Assembly (NCBI GenBank): GCA_016808115.1
Contig: JAEQBH010004657.1
Location: 62,001-126,000 of the forward strand
Direction of reading: 5' to 3'
Length of the DNA stretch: 64,000 nt
Source of the DNA: Tetrastigma voinierianum
Lineage: Eukaryota; Streptophyta; Magnoliopsida; Vitales; Vitaceae
Below are positions 11,764 to 23,289 of the stretch, piece by piece (within the stretch, counting starts at the first letter, position 1; the number at the start of each line of letters is the position of its first letter). The notes under the pieces were generated by a model. That model had not been told where the DNA came from. It ran no database searches and worked only from the letters and a program-made list of their open reading frames with translations. A program made the position numbers and the translations under genes.

Positions 11764-13700
11764 CGCATTCTATGTGTCATGGATGAGGCCAATAAGCTCC
11801 AAATGGAAATGCGCTCTGGTGTTATGAGTCGGGCGCAAAATTCATCATCTTCCTCTGACCTCATCCTAGCATCAATGCCAACAAAAGGTCTATCATCACG
11901 TGGTTGAGCCACCCCACTCGTGAATAATCGAACATCTTGCCATGTATCGCCCATCTCCTCCGGGAACATAATGAAGGGTGTCATGGCTGGAACATGCTGC
12001 AAGTATACTGGCGATACTGCTGTCTGTCGGGGAACATCATCTAGAATCAATCTAAATGGCCTGGAGACTTCCATCACCCCCGGGTGTATCCACTAAAGTC
12101 TGAGTTTACATACAAACTGATTGGCTGAGGAGCCTCTCTATCTCATCCCATCATGAATATCTGATCTCCTGAATACTAATCAATGTACACTCGGGGGTGT
12201 GGAGGTGCAAACTCTGGGGTCATGATGGGTAGCGGGTCTGTAGTCAAAGTAGGGCGTCCTAAATCAACCAAACCTTGATCAATCAAAACCTGAATAGCGT
12301 GCCTCAAAGGTAATACAACTGACCAGATCATGACCAGCTCGATGATAAGCACAAGTGGAAGATCTCGCCCGAATCCGTGGGTAGGTTGCAGTGTGTCCTG
12401 GGTGGTAGCGAACAACAAAACCCCTTCAACCAATCTTTGAAATGCTCGCTTTAGTGGCATCCGAGTCAGGTAAATCCCGCATGGCCAGCCTCCTTGCGGG
12501 TGGTGCTCTCATACGCTTAATGGTACCGTACGTGTGGCCTCTAAGGCGCGCTTGTGTAGCATAAACTGGGGCCGTGGCGGAAAGAGATAGCAAGCCCACC
12601 GACTGAAATGAGCAAATGTCCGCACGATCCTCGTATCATCCGATAAGGAGTGTCCGAAACTCGGCCTCGAAACTGAGGGTGATGGGGACTGCACCGCCAT
12701 GCCAATGGCACCAACATTTGATGGTCCGGTCTCGACCCTGGGGCTTCTTCCCTTTGAGTTTGAAGGGAAGAGTATGCCCATAACTCAGATATGCCTTCCT
12801 CAATGCCATGAGGGCTTCGAATCCAATGATCCAAAGTCTGTCCTCAGGAAGCCCATGAGATGCTTAGCAAAGCTGGGAGTCGAAGACTCCACAATCATGC
12901 TGATCCGATTGCGCCTAAGGGCTCCATTCGCAATTTGTGCTATCTTCTCCCTCCAGCGGGAGATGAATGAAGTGACCAACTCATCTGGCTTCTACCTAAG
13001 GGCCTCCAACTCTCTCTAGGATACGTCCATAACAGTATTAAAAGAATACTATCTGATAAATTCCTATCCCAAATCAGCCCATGTCCTACCCCTCGAAGGG
13101 TCTAATGAGGCAAACCAACGCTAAGCGGCACCACTTAGTGACAGAGAGAAAAGCATGATCATCTGTGCCTCATCCAATCTATGTCGTGCATAACGGCGTT
13201 ATACAACTGTAAGTGAATACCCGGGCACTCCTATCCCCGCACCTCAATGTTCTGCGATGCGGAACTCACCGCGCAAGGCTGCCCATTGAAGGTCATCATA
13301 TCCATCCCAACCTATAACCCTATCGGCCAAAACATGCAGATCTGATCCTCTCGCTCAATCTTGTCGACACGCTCGTGTCATCAACAATCGATGCAAGGGC
13401 CACAACAGAATGTGGTGTGGTCTCAGTCTGACCAGGTAGAACAAAAGCTCCAACCCGAGGGGCTAATTGAACAGGTAGTGGTGGTGGAGGTGGAACTGTA
13501 TAGTCCTACTATAGAGTGGGTCCGGATGATGGTGGTGGTGGTGGAGGTGCAATAGAGTCATGCGGGGTACTCACCGAAATTGGCAATGGTTGGGCCTGAT
13601 GCCCATAAATCCTCTGTCCTAGTCCTAATATGGCATCTCGGAGAGATGCCATGGTATCGATAATCTTAGCAAACTGGTCAATAATAGCGTACTAAGGGTC
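11764..13700 (-). pseudogene. gag of RE-B
   Basis: Several minus-strand frames together match a Tat-type gag. A proline-rich N-terminal stretch (PPPPPP) lies near 13480-13560. The capsid core follows at 12840-13020, with ELVTSFISRWREKIAQIAN and then RISMIVESSTPSFAKHLMGF. Downstream is a segment like RHAIQVLIDQGLVDLG and PLPIMTPEFAPPHP (12176-12300), which in relatives is the Gag-protease linker. The segment 11764-12077 (ILDDVPRQ..) joins it to the protease. Frames change at least five times. Gag would build the particle. Confidence 0.7.
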
Positions 13701-14695
13701 CATATCTCTATGATCTATATCTGCTCTAACTGACTGTGTGAATCTGATCTTCTAACAAGTATACCATCGATCCAGATCCAAGCTTGGGAACCCAGGTTGG
13801 TCTCAATCAACAATCCTACAAAAGGAAAGGGGTAATTCAGTCCCTGTGACTATCAATCCGGAAATCAATCCAGTAATACAATCCCACAATGAAATCCTCT
13901 AAGGGAATGAGCTAACATGTGACATCAATAGCTAATCTGATATGTGGCTCCACATGCAGGAGCGGGATTCTGACATGGTAATACCTTAAGGGTAAGGTGG
14001 CCTAGAAGCCAGCAAAGAGAAAAGACAAGTCCTAAAAAGCTAGATGATCATACCCACAGGGATACGCAGCCTAAGATCCTAACCAACAATCAATCAACAA
14101 TCAAAGTGACACACTGGCCACGCAGGTATCCATGAAATATAGCTTAGGGCTATACAGGTCATCATTGCTCGGACATCCGTCATCTCCATAGTGCTCCCAA
14201 ACATCGATATAGCCCTTATGCAAGACCCTATTCCAAACCCCTAGCTTGGTCAAAGGCAAGTTTGTTCGGGGAATGACTAAACAAATATAAGCAATCCATG
14301 AGGAATGGCCGACCAAGACTAGTGATTCGGAAGTAAGGGGATACACACGTGCCCCACAAACACAAGTGGCAAGCAGTCATGCAAGGGAAGGAGCAATCAT
14401 GTAGCAAACAATCATACACAAAGAGCAAGCCTACCATAAAATCTACACACATTCTGATCCTCTAAGCCTAATCCCAAATGTCATAGCTAGATACCAATCA
14501 ATAATGAGAAAGCATGCTATAATCCAACAGATGAACACACAAGCATCAACAAAATCACAATGCCAAATACCAATCAGGTGTGGATCATCAACATCTATGT
14601 AGCCTAAGAGCCTACCTAATCAGAGAACCATGTGCTCCAATATACCCAACTCGCCCAAGCCGATCCTCTTATGAAACCAGAGATTTTGGGTTCTA
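13701..14695 (-). other. Leader between primer site and gag of RE-B
   Basis: No recognisable domain on either strand. In an LTR element this is the untranslated leader that carries packaging signals; that role is inferred only from its position between the primer site and gag. Confidence 0.5.
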
Positions 14696-14713
14696 TCCCC
14701 AGCGGAGTTGCCA
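14696..14713 (-). other. Primer binding site of RE-B
   Basis: The minus strand reads TGGCAACTCCGCTGGGGA, five bases past the likely LTR end. It resembles the TGGCGACTC.GCTGGGGA sites of many plant Tat-type elements. I believe the primer is tRNA-Arg, but I could not check this. Confidence 0.75.
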
Positions 14714-14718
14714 ATTTA

Positions 14719-16199
14719 TGGACCCTACCCAATCCACAGGCCTGCGCGACTTGCTTTTAAATGAAAATAAAATGTAGGTTGATTTTCAAGTTTTGAAAAA
14801 TCCATCCCCGAGGAGGAACAATTTTTCTTTGGAGTCGCCACTTACTTCTTATTTTTATTTTATTTTTTTAAATGCGGAAAATGAAGTAAGAAAAAAAACC
14901 CCTTATTGACTCCAGTCAGGAAAAAGTGGTCTACAAAACTAGATTTATGGGTCCGAGATTTACCTATTGGGAAGGTACCTCATGCGAGGTAGCACCCCTT
15001 TAGGCCCGGAACTCGGTCTCTACTAATGAATTGGGTACATGGGAGAATATGGGTCAAAGATCAATCGATCACTCAGGCTAAACAAATGACATGAATCACA
15101 CAAACCTAATTGATATCTTACATGCACTTAAACTCAACAAGTCAGGTTTTCAAAGTGCGACTGCGGGTCCCTAGCCATGCGCTCGCGTAAATGGTGAGGC
15201 AAGTAATACAAGCACGCAATATACCTAAAACTATCATCAAAAGGTGCACCCTCTCTAAGCCCTAGAAATCCAGGGTCTCTCACCGATAAATGCGAGACAA
15301 TCAGGGCAATGGATCAATTGGTCAATGAATATTCAAGCAAAGGAAAATTAGATACCAATAGCATATCATATGTGTGAGTATACGTAGACAAAGATGGAGC
15401 TCCCACTAAAAAGGCTAATTTATTTTCATGAATTGATTTTTGCAAATTCCGAAACTTGAAGAAAACCATATATGAACGAACTAAATTTAAAACAACACCA
15501 AAGAGTATTAACCTAAATATAAGAACTAATCAACCTAATCATACTAAAGCTTATAAACTATAAATAATCAAGATGGATTGAGATCAGATTTAAATAGGAA
15601 TTAAAAAAATGTAATACTCTTAACACATTAAATAACTATATTAATAAATTAAAATAGTAAATACACATAAACTAAACATGTGAATTAAATTAAAAAAATA
15701 TAAAAATAATGACGAACACAAATTTTCTAGCTTCTTGCCAATGTTAATAATAAACAAAGCTACATATTTTAAAACTCTAACCATTCATTAAAAAAATCTA
15801 AACATTTTTTAAAAATGGTAACTTAAAGTTAAAATAACCAAAGCTGAACATTTTAACCTCTAACTTTTCCATTAACAATTAAAAACTTACTAAAAAAAAA
15901 CAAAATTCTAAAAAAAATCTGACTTTTTCATAAACTTAAGACTACTTAAAACTAAATGCATAACTATTCACCTTAACCTTAAATAATTAATTAAAATCAA
16001 AGCTTTGAAACTATGACCTTTCATCTATAAAAGAATCACTAGCACAACTACCATATATTTCAAGCAACAAAATTCTTTTAGATTTTTACCATAAAGAAAC
16101 CACTTTCAGCAAATATCTCCACTAAAAATTCAGCAAGTGAACACATGACTAACACTTGAATTTCCTCACCAAAAGTCATTCTCACAATCACATGGCTGC
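14719..16199 (-). repeat. 5' LTR of RE-B, U5-side portion up to the RE-C insertion
   Basis: The minus strand just before the primer site shows GTCGCGCAGGCC, then TGGATTGGGTAGGGTCCATA. Upstream of that are AAGTGGCGACTCCAAAG and CTGACTGGAGTCAATAAGG, which I recognise as a conserved end block of plant Tat-type LTRs. From about 15430 to 16199 the sequence is AT-rich and featureless. The LTR start is not identified; it may lie in 21708-22600 on the other side of RE-C. Confidence 0.55.
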
Positions 16200-16772
16200 T
16201 GTTACCCCCTCGGATGCCTAAGCTTGTTGGTCGGAGTGCAAGGGCCTCATAGGTATGCTCTGCACTCCATGAGGGCACCTAATAAAATAAGGAAAACCAT
16301 GCGGTGCATGGTAAGATACGTGACTGCAAAGAAAAGTGGTAGCATATGGTGGACATGCACCTATGGCGAGGAGTTTGGAATTTGAAACAGAGCCAGATTT
16401 CTAAACAACATCACCATGCTGGGAGCCGATTTGAATAACAATGGAGGCATTCAAATTCAAACACATGGTAAGTGGCACTGCTGGGAAGAGTCACCTATGT
16501 CAGTAATAGACACCAAAGTCTATAAAGGGATGTAGTCTCTAACTTAGAGGGGTTAGAGAGTGTGTTATTCTTCTGTGATTTGTAAATCTCTTGTATTTTG
16601 AGAAGTGCACTGCACTTGACAATTTTGTGCAATACAAGTTGGGATCATTTCATGTATACTCTGAGTCTCTAATACGCCGCTTGAGAGACATTATGAGGAA
16701 GGGTTGGCTAAAAGAGTTAGCACCGCACATCCAGAAGGAGAAAATTTCCTTGTGATAATCAGGGGTGTGACA
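16200..16772 (+). repeat. RE-C 5' LTR
   Basis: 573 bp, starting TGTTACCCC and ending GTGACA two bases before the primer site. It is collinear with 21213-21707, including the shared blocks GGTGGACATGCACCTATGGC and GACACCAAAGTCTATAAA. Confidence 0.85.
16521..16527 (+). promoter_or_regulatory. RE-C 5' LTR TATA box
   Basis: TATAAAG inside the conserved block GACACCAAAGTCTATAAA. The 3' LTR has TATAAAAG at 21548-21555 in the same context. Confidence 0.7.
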
Positions 16773-16774
16773 AG

Positions 16775-16789
16775 TGGTATCAGAGCATC
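16775..16789 (+). other. RE-C primer binding site (tRNA-iMet)
   Basis: TGGTATCAGAGCATC, the canonical plant primer site complementary to the 3' end of initiator methionine tRNA, two bases after the LTR end. Confidence 0.95.
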
Positions 16790-16792
16790 AAA

Positions 16793-17870
16793 AATGGCTT
16801 AGGAACGCTTGAAGGAACGGATGGCCCGGTTGGAAACGCCGCTGAGCTGACTCAAGATGCAGACACTGGATCAGACGGTGCACTCCAATGAAAAAACGAG
16901 TTATGCAGCGCAACTTGATGGAGGCCAATGATAAATATGCGGAACGGACGGGATACTCAAACTGACCAGAATTGATGGTCGAAAGGCACCAAGATACAAG
17001 AGTACCCATGGGGGCGTAGGATCTCAATCCCGAAAAGGCTATGGCCCAAAGTCCCTCGCACGGTGCTCTGGGTCCCCACGTGGCGTAATGCAGCTGCGAA
17101 CCGAAGGGGTCTGGGGTGCAGAAATGCTAAAGAGTTGGAAAATTTCCTATGGGACATGGAGCAGTTCTTCAAGGCTGCTCATGTGCCCGATAGTGAAATG
17201 GTGTCCATAACCAAGATGTATTTCCATTCGGGGATGCAAATTATGGTGGCTCACTCGGATGGGAGATGATGCAGAGTCTCGAAGGCCCTAGATTGATACC
17301 TGGGAGACTCTGAAGAGGAAACTAAAGGAACAATTCCTACCCACAAATTCAGCCTGGCTTGTAAGAGAATCCTTGAAGCGGTTGAAGCATACTGGTTCGG
17401 TGAGGGAATATGTGAAGGAATTTAGTTCCATCATGTTGGATATCAAGAATATGTCCGATGAGGACAAATTGTTCAATTTACTTCGATTACAAGGTCGGGT
17501 ACAAATCGAACTCGGGAGACAGGAGTTCTGTGACCTACCACGCAATGGTCGCGAGGGCCGACCGCTCGCGGACGATAAGACGGGCGCGCCATCAACACCA
17601 CAGCAAGTCCAAGATGATGCAAGAAGCGGCAAGTGCAGGGCAACCTTCATTCAATAAGAAGGTCACTGAAGTGGAACAAAGAAAAGGGTTGCAAAGATCG
17701 AAACCCGTGGAGACAAACTACAAATTTTATGCGAACAACCAAACCAAGGATGCTCATATGCAATGGCCCCTCACTGCGGCCAAAGACTTCCCCAAGAGGG
17801 AAAACTGAGTGCTCGCCATCGCTTAATGACAAGGCCAAGACTGATTCGGGATGCATCTCGAAAGTGAACT
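16793..17870 (+). pseudogene. gag of RE-C
   Basis: After an N-terminal start near ATGGCTTAGGAACGC (already with a stop), the capsid core reads NAKELENFLWDMEQFFKAAH (17120-17190). It continues through SITKMYFHSG to TWETLKRKLKEQFLPTNSAW (17310-17360). The next segment reads LKRLKHTGSVREYVKEFSS and MLDIKNMSDEDKLFN (17373-17480). This is the standard order in plant chromovirus Gag. A degenerate CCHC-like knuckle is visible near 17745-17800 (C..C.GPH). At least four frameshifts separate these pieces. Confidence 0.85.
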
Positions 17871-17879
17871 TTCTTGTAA

Positions 17880-18230
17880 ATTGCCGACGCAACAGCGCTG
17901 AACCAACCACAGAAAACTTTGATGCATGTTCAGGTGTTGCTCAATGGGATCCGGGTAAAAGCGATGGTAGACAGTGATGCCACGCACAATTTTGTTGCAA
18001 ACTAAAGGTTCTCGAGACTCGACCAAACCTGTAGATGATGATAGCCGGATCAAAGTAGTGAACAGTAAGGCACAAAAGATACAGGGCATTGCCAAGGATG
18101 TCCTGCTACAAGTTGGTAATTGGAAGGGTAAAATTAATTTTCTGTGTGTTCCATTAGATGATTTCAATCTAATCCTTGGGATTGATTTCTTCCTCAAGTC
18201 TATACGCCCCGATTCCTCATCCAGGGACTA
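17880..18230 (+). pseudogene. Aspartic protease of RE-C
   Basis: QPQKTLMHVQVLLNGIRVKA leads into MVDSDATHNFVA near 17950-17995, where relatives have DSGATHNF. The Gly after the active-site Ser is Asp here. The fold continues with KVVNSKAQKIQGIAKDVLLQ and a closing GIDFF (ILG.DF) motif near 18170-18190. A frame change lies between the two halves. It would process Gag-Pol; the substitution and the frameshift make it inactive unless they are sequence errors. Confidence 0.8.
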
Positions 18231-19690
18231 TGATGTTAGAGGAGAAACAGCCCTGCTTTGTGCCTGCAGTGAAAGGAAAGGCAGAGAAGCATGGCAAGGC
18301 CGAGATGGTGTCGGCCCTTCAATTGAAGAAAGGGCTCAGGCGGGGGCAAGAGACATACCTTGCGGCTTTGGTGGAAATCAATGAAGGACATGATGTCAAG
18401 TTCCGACTGGGTGGGTCGGGATACTAAAGGAGTTCGTAGAGACATCATGCCTCCGAGCTGCCTAAAGAGTTGCCTCCCCGAAGACCACTGACTAAGATCG
18501 AATTGTCGCTGGGGCCAAACCTCCGCCCAAGTCCCTTAACGCACGCCCCCGCAAATTGCTGAACTGAGAAACATAAAGAGTTGGCCGACAACAAGATGAT
18601 CCAAATGAGGGCTCCATTTGCGCACCTGCTCGTCTGTACAAACACACCACAGCATGTGTGTGGATTATCGTAAGTTTCAAAAACAAGGTAACCATAAAAA
18701 ACGTTCCATTCCTCGCGACCGAATCGTTGATGTATTGGCAAAGGCTCTGCATTTCACCAAACTAGACCCGAGATCTGATAATCGCAAGTCCGGTCGCAGA
18801 AGGTGATGAGGCAAAAACCACATGTGTAAATCGCTATGGTTCATATGAATTTTTGTAATGCCGTTTGGGCTCAAATGCCTCAAGAATATCTCCAGAATTT
18901 AATGAATGATTGATCGCTTCGACTATCTCGATGCTTTTGTAAATAAGCCATTTAGATGACATTGTAGTGTACAAATTAAATTCTAAATGAGCACGAGATG
19001 CACTTGAGAAAGGTGTTCTGAATAAGCCTAGTGGAACACAAACTCGTATGCGAATCGAGAGGTAGTTTGCAAGGGAGTAGATCACATTCCTAGGTCACAA
19101 AATCAGTGAAGGCCAGATTAGAATGGATGAAAGAAAGCAAAGCCGTGGATCGACACAAAATTCTCTACCAAAGTGACAGAGCTGCGCCATTCCTCTGATT
19201 AGAAGCAAACTACACAGGAGATTCATAAAGGGCTACTCAAAGATCGCCTCTCCATCGACGTATTTGCTAAAGAAAGACCGAAAGCATGGGACTAGGACAC
19301 AAAGAGTGTTTCGATGGATTTTGAAAGCCTCAAAAGCCATCTCCAAAGAACCAAGCAGGGGCGCTTAACTGACCTCCCTTTGAAGTTCGGGGGATCGATG
19401 CTTCCTAACACAAGGCCCTGTGGAGTCTCAAAAGCAGTGAAGTGGACACCCCAAGTGGTATCGGAGCCTAAACTCGAATGAGGCGTAACAAATAAGCATT
19501 CAACGCATGAGAAAGAAATGACAAAGAAGAGGCATCACCGAGAACAATGGAGGCATTACCTCGGTGGATTCATAAAGAGGATAGAGCACGTGGCAAACAC
19601 CTTCTTCAAGACATAATAGTTGAGTGCAAGGTGCCCGTCAAGTGAAGAGTTCCCTTGTTTGTCTAATTTTGAGTTGCTGCATCGCCAGGA
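18231..19690 (+). pseudogene. RT and RNase H of RE-C
   Basis: Fragments of RT appear in order. VDYRKF is at 18660. SYEF followed by a diverged MPFGL is near 18840-18870. ISHLDDIVVYK has its LDD codons at 18952-18960. FLGHKISEGQIRMDERK is near 19090-19130, and RRFIKGYSKIASP..YLLKKDRK near 19220-19280. RNase H is weaker: short runs such as STHEKEMT (near 19500-19525) and a ..FWR.YL-like region can be recognised, without a clear catalytic set. Stops and frameshifts occur roughly every 20-40 codons. Confidence 0.75.
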
Positions 19691-21000
19691 TGCACAACAT
19701 TGTAAATGGATCGCACTCAATGTAAAGAGGTGATGGCTTATATCATGACTTTGTCAGAAGTCATCTCGCATTTCAATGAGAGCGGACAAGAAGGTCAGCA
19801 GGACTTGATGCCTACTTATGAGAAACTCGAGATGCCAAGTCGTGAATGGGAAACCGTAGTAATCGGGCCGGAAAATGATCTCCTTGTGTTCAAATGAGGA
19901 AGGCCATATGTTCACGGGCTAACCATGGAGTAGTCGCGCGTGAGCAGACCCATGATGCTGGGCTGGGCAGTCATTTGCAGGAGGAGCGGACTATGGCATT
20001 GTTATCTGTGTCCTATTATTGGCCAAAAAGGATGGGTGAGGACGCATAAGATACATGAAGTCTTGTCCAGGCGCCGCGACAAGACTGGAAGAAAAAGATG
20101 GCTGGGTTGCTGCAAAATTTCCCTATACCGTAGTGTCATGGCTAGTATCTCCATGGATTTCATCTCAGGATTCCCTTAAAGTCTGCGAGTGCAACCATCT
20201 TGTCGTGGTTGATCACCTCCAAGTACTGGGTGATTCATGGTAAAGCACTGTGAGGTACGTCTGTTGTAAGAGGCGTACCAATTTGTTTTTCAGCCATGTG
20301 GTGAAACATTTTGGCTTGCCTAAGGACATAATCAGTGACCGGGATGCGAGATTCACAGGACGGTTTTGGGTGGAACTCTTCAAGCTCTTGGGTTCGGAGT
20401 TGAAGTTCTCCACTGCCAATCATCCACAAACAGATGGCCAGACTGAGAGAATCAATGGATTGCTGGAAGAGTACTTGAGGCATTATGTGACTTGCCACAT
20501 TTAAAACTCGGTGGGATTTACTTGACAATGCCAGCTCACATAATCAGATAGAAGCTCAAGAATGGATGAGCCCTTTGAGTTGGCTACGGGTTACAAACTA
20601 AGAACCCCATTAGATGCGGTAAAGCAATGTGTCAGGAGATGAAATTTGGCAAAGACATCGCTTAGCCATTTCCTGCCAGATGGTCGATGAGTAACGGAAA
20701 GCCTTGAGAAGGCGGCTAAGAACGAAAAAGTATGCCGACCAACATAAACTGGCGCTGGAATTTGATCGGGATAAGCAGAAAGCATACTTACTTACCTCGA
20801 TTCTCAAGAAAGTGAGCGCAAGACTCGCTGCAGGGCCGATCCCCAAGCTCCAGGGGCCTAGGTGATCAAGAAAGTGGGAGAAGGTTTATATGTCAAGTCA
20901 GCTCAAAGACTGAAGCGTTGCATCTGACATTTCATGCTAGTTTTTGAAGCCTTATGCTGAAGACGCAGAATCGGGTAAAAATAAGTAAAACGTGCCCTCC
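19691..21000 (+). pseudogene. Integrase of RE-C
   Basis: An N-terminal HHCC region is suggested by GWAGHL- and ERTMALLS-like segments and a YYWPK motif near 19950-20030. The catalytic core starts with SMDFISGFP (20148-20179, first Asp). It continues in one 84-codon open frame (20250-20501) with HVVKHFGLPKDIISDRDARF and NHPQTDGQTERINGLLEEYL. The second Asp codon is at 20337 and the Glu codon at 20445, exactly 35 residues apart, so the D,D(35)E geometry is kept. The C-terminal part (LAAGPIPKL, then FHASF-like near 20930) is frameshifted. A chromodomain is not clearly seen. Confidence 0.85.
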
Positions 21001-21198
21001 TCGTCATGATTACGCCTGATAGAGGTGGAAAGACTTCCAATCACGTAATCCATGGGCAAGTAGAAAGAACTTAATGACCGATTATCTTGTTCCGGAAAGG
21101 CAAGAATCGTAGAGGCTGCTAATGGTGAGCAGATAATATCAGGGCGCTTGAAGGGGCAAGGTAAGACTATCTAAAGGCTAGTCACGGCTTCTACTTCA

Positions 21199-21212
21199 GC
21201 GGAGGGAGGGTT
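21199..21212 (+). other. RE-C polypurine tract
   Basis: GCGGAGGGAGGGTTT runs directly into the TGTTACCC start of the 3' LTR. Confidence 0.75.
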
Positions 21213-21707
21213 TGTTACCCTCGGATGCCTAAGCTTGTTGTCGGATGCAAGGCCCCATAGGTATGCCTGCACCTATGAAGGCAATTCCAATAAAATAAGG
21301 CAAAACCATGGTGCATGGTAAGATACGGTGGACCGCCAAAGAGGCATGGGCAGTATTATGGTGGACATGCACCTATGGCAAACAGGTGAGTTCTTGAATT
21401 TGAAAATGGCGAGCCAGATTAAATTCAAACATCACTCATGTGGAGCCGATTTTGAATAATGGAGGCAAGGCATTCAAACGCCAAACACATGGTGGGAAGT
21501 GGCACTGGGCTGTAAGAGTCACCTATGTTGGCAATAGACACCAAAGTCTATAAAAGTGGATGCGCTCTAACTTAGAGGTTGAGTGTGTTATTCTTCTGTA
21601 ATTTGTAAACTTTGTATTTTGAAGTGTGCACTCGCACTTGGAAAATCTTGTGCAATACAGTTGACTCATTTCTCGTATACTCGAGTCTCTAATACGCCGC
21701 TTCTCAG
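21213..21707 (+). repeat. RE-C 3' LTR (3' end truncated or diverged)
   Basis: Collinear with 16200-16700 from TGTTACCC to CTCTAATACGCCGCTT. After that the 5' LTR continues for some 70 bp to GTGACA, while this copy changes to unrelated AT-rich sequence. Confidence 0.8.
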
Positions 21708-22600
21708 GATAACTAAAGATTGTTCTACTAATATATCCTCAGCCAAATTTCAATCACATAAACACAAAGCTAAAACTTAAATATTGCCACCAAAAATCAT
21801 TCACGCAATAACATGGCTACCATTTACATCTTCCATCATAATTTCACACAAACATAGCTGCAACTTCATGCCTGTAGCTATTCCAAATCTCATTCTCAAA
21901 TACCAAATAATTTAAAATTTAAATAAATGGGGATGTAATCAAACAAATAACATAAATTTCTATGCCCATATAAATCGAAACTCCTTCCTATCCTTACATA
22001 ATTTAAAAACACACATAAACAGATGCAAATAAACAAGTAACACAAATTCTAACCTAAGGTCGCTAAACCCTTCTACAATTTTCGGAGATGAAAAACAATT
22101 GGTGGAAGCTTCGATTGCAAGGTTGTTGCAGCCTTGATCCTTCTATGGCATCCTGGAGATGTAAATCATGTGATGGGAATGTGTTGTGGCAGTCCTACTT
22201 TTTATTATTTTTGTTTCACCGCCTCAAAGCAACACCCGCTATCGGTGGAGATGTACGCAGGTCAGTTTCACGAAGAAACTTCAGGTTCAATCATAAATGA
22301 AGTTCTTGCTGAGTCGAGAGCCTCACGGTTGTCCATCAATCCATCATTATGGTAGTGCATGAAAGACCACCCAGATTTCTTTGGATTCGGTATGGAAGTG
22401 AAGGTAAAATCTTCTTTCAAAGTGCAGTAATGAACTGGAGAAACTCCAATGATGTCGTGGTCCAATGGAAAGCTATACTCCAATCTACAACAGTAGATGA
22501 TGTCCAAAAAATAGTGGAAGGCATCGATGATGCCTTTTTTTCAACCCTGGACTGGTCGAACGTGTGGGGTCGTCAGCTTAACCTCGATTGTTGGCGTATC
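21708..22600. other. Unassigned sequence between RE-C and RE-D
   Basis: AT-rich to about 22080, then more balanced sequence with an open frame of 127 codons on the plus strand (22349-22732) that I do not recognise. The minus strand here reads like LTR U3 sequence (GGAGTATAGCTTTCCATTGG), so it may be the rest of the RE-B LTR displaced by RE-C. That is inference only; no boundary was found. Confidence 0.4.
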
Positions 22601-23237
22601 GGGATGTGCCTTGATCGCCTGGCCGAGACCACGCGACCGTTGATCCAGGCCCACGTAGCACTTCTCCGCAAAACAAGGAAGAAGTGGGTCGGCGAGGGCT
22701 TCGCCCCTCGTACAATTCAGCTCTGGGCGTAAGTTTCTTTCCGGTATAAAGAGAGACCGCAGAGGGCGGATGTGCTGCATATGTTTATGCGCTTCCAAGA
22801 GTGCGCACTCTTTCACCTGGGTGGCGCTATTTATAGTATGTCCAACCAATTGCATCAGAATCAGGATTTGTTCCTACTGACGGATTTCTTTTATCGCATT
22901 CATTGCAATGGATTTAGAAAGAGTCGTTTATTTGGGATAATTTTCCTTCCTTATTGGGGGAGATCCCAACTCATATAATTATATTATTTTCCTTTCCTTA
23001 TTGATAAGATTTCAGTTGGATTGCAGGATGATATCTTGTTGGGGAGGTTATTTTGGCTTTCAGATGGCGAAATACAACTGACAGTACAGGATATGGACCT
23101 TCTAATTCATCTAGATTACCCTGTTTGGAATGATCATCGTTAGATTTATCAGGCTCAAAGGTATGTTGATACACTTTGGCTTGGTGAGCGGGCCTACGAG
23201 CCCATTTTTAAAACCTCATCGGGCCATCAAGTGGTCA
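22600..23237 (-). repeat. RE-D 3' LTR (approximate)
   Basis: On the minus strand this stretch has the layout of the RE-J LTR at 51083. It has a GGGCTC..GGCCC-rich start, AT-rich blocks with ATAAGGAAAAT, TATAAATAG followed by CACC.AGGTGAAA, and a GC-rich end. Both boundaries are uncertain by tens of bases. Confidence 0.5.
22828..22835 (-). promoter_or_regulatory. RE-D LTR TATA box
   Basis: The minus strand reads TATAAATA followed within 10-20 bases by CACCCAGGTGAAA. RE-J has TATAAATA followed by CACCATTAGGTGAAA at the same place. Confidence 0.6.
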
Positions 23238-23289
23238 GACGCTTCGCGATCGGATGCACTTTATAATGTGTCCACAGGTTGGTTAGTTA

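Larger units (their letters stand above)
8250..16199 (-). mobile_element. RE-B: Tat-type Ty3/Gypsy element, 3' part displaced by RE-A
   Basis: Read on the minus strand from high to low coordinates: LTR end, primer site at 14696-14713, leader, gag, protease, RT and the first part of RNase H, where RE-A is inserted at 8249/8250. The remaining RNase H, integrase and 3' LTR should lie to the left of this window. The gag-protease-RT-RNase H order is that of Ty3/Gypsy, and the motifs fit the Tat lineage. All genes are broken. The upper boundary of its LTR is not fixed, because RE-C is inserted at 16199/16200 and LTR sequence may continue beyond 21708. Confidence 0.75.
16200..21707 (+). mobile_element. 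RE-C: chromovirus-like Ty3/Gypsy element
   Basis: Two direct LTRs (16200-16772 and 21213-21707) flank gag, protease, RT and integrase remnants on the plus strand. A tRNA-iMet-type primer site follows the first LTR and a purine tract precedes the second. Gene order and motifs fit plant chromoviruses. The left target duplication candidate is GCTGC (16195-16199), but the 3' LTR lacks the last 60-80 bp of the 5' copy, so the right partner cannot be assigned. Confidence 0.8.

Noticed and set aside
11471..11827. Plus-strand frame of 118 codons
   Set aside because: It is the reverse strand of the recognisable RE-B protease.
16195..21711. A target site duplication for RE-C
   Set aside because: The 3' LTR end is missing or diverged, so no 5-bp partner to GCTGC can be assigned.
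22541..22855. Minus-strand frame of 104 codons
   Set aside because: Overlaps what reads as LTR sequence with a TATA box; no conserved motif.
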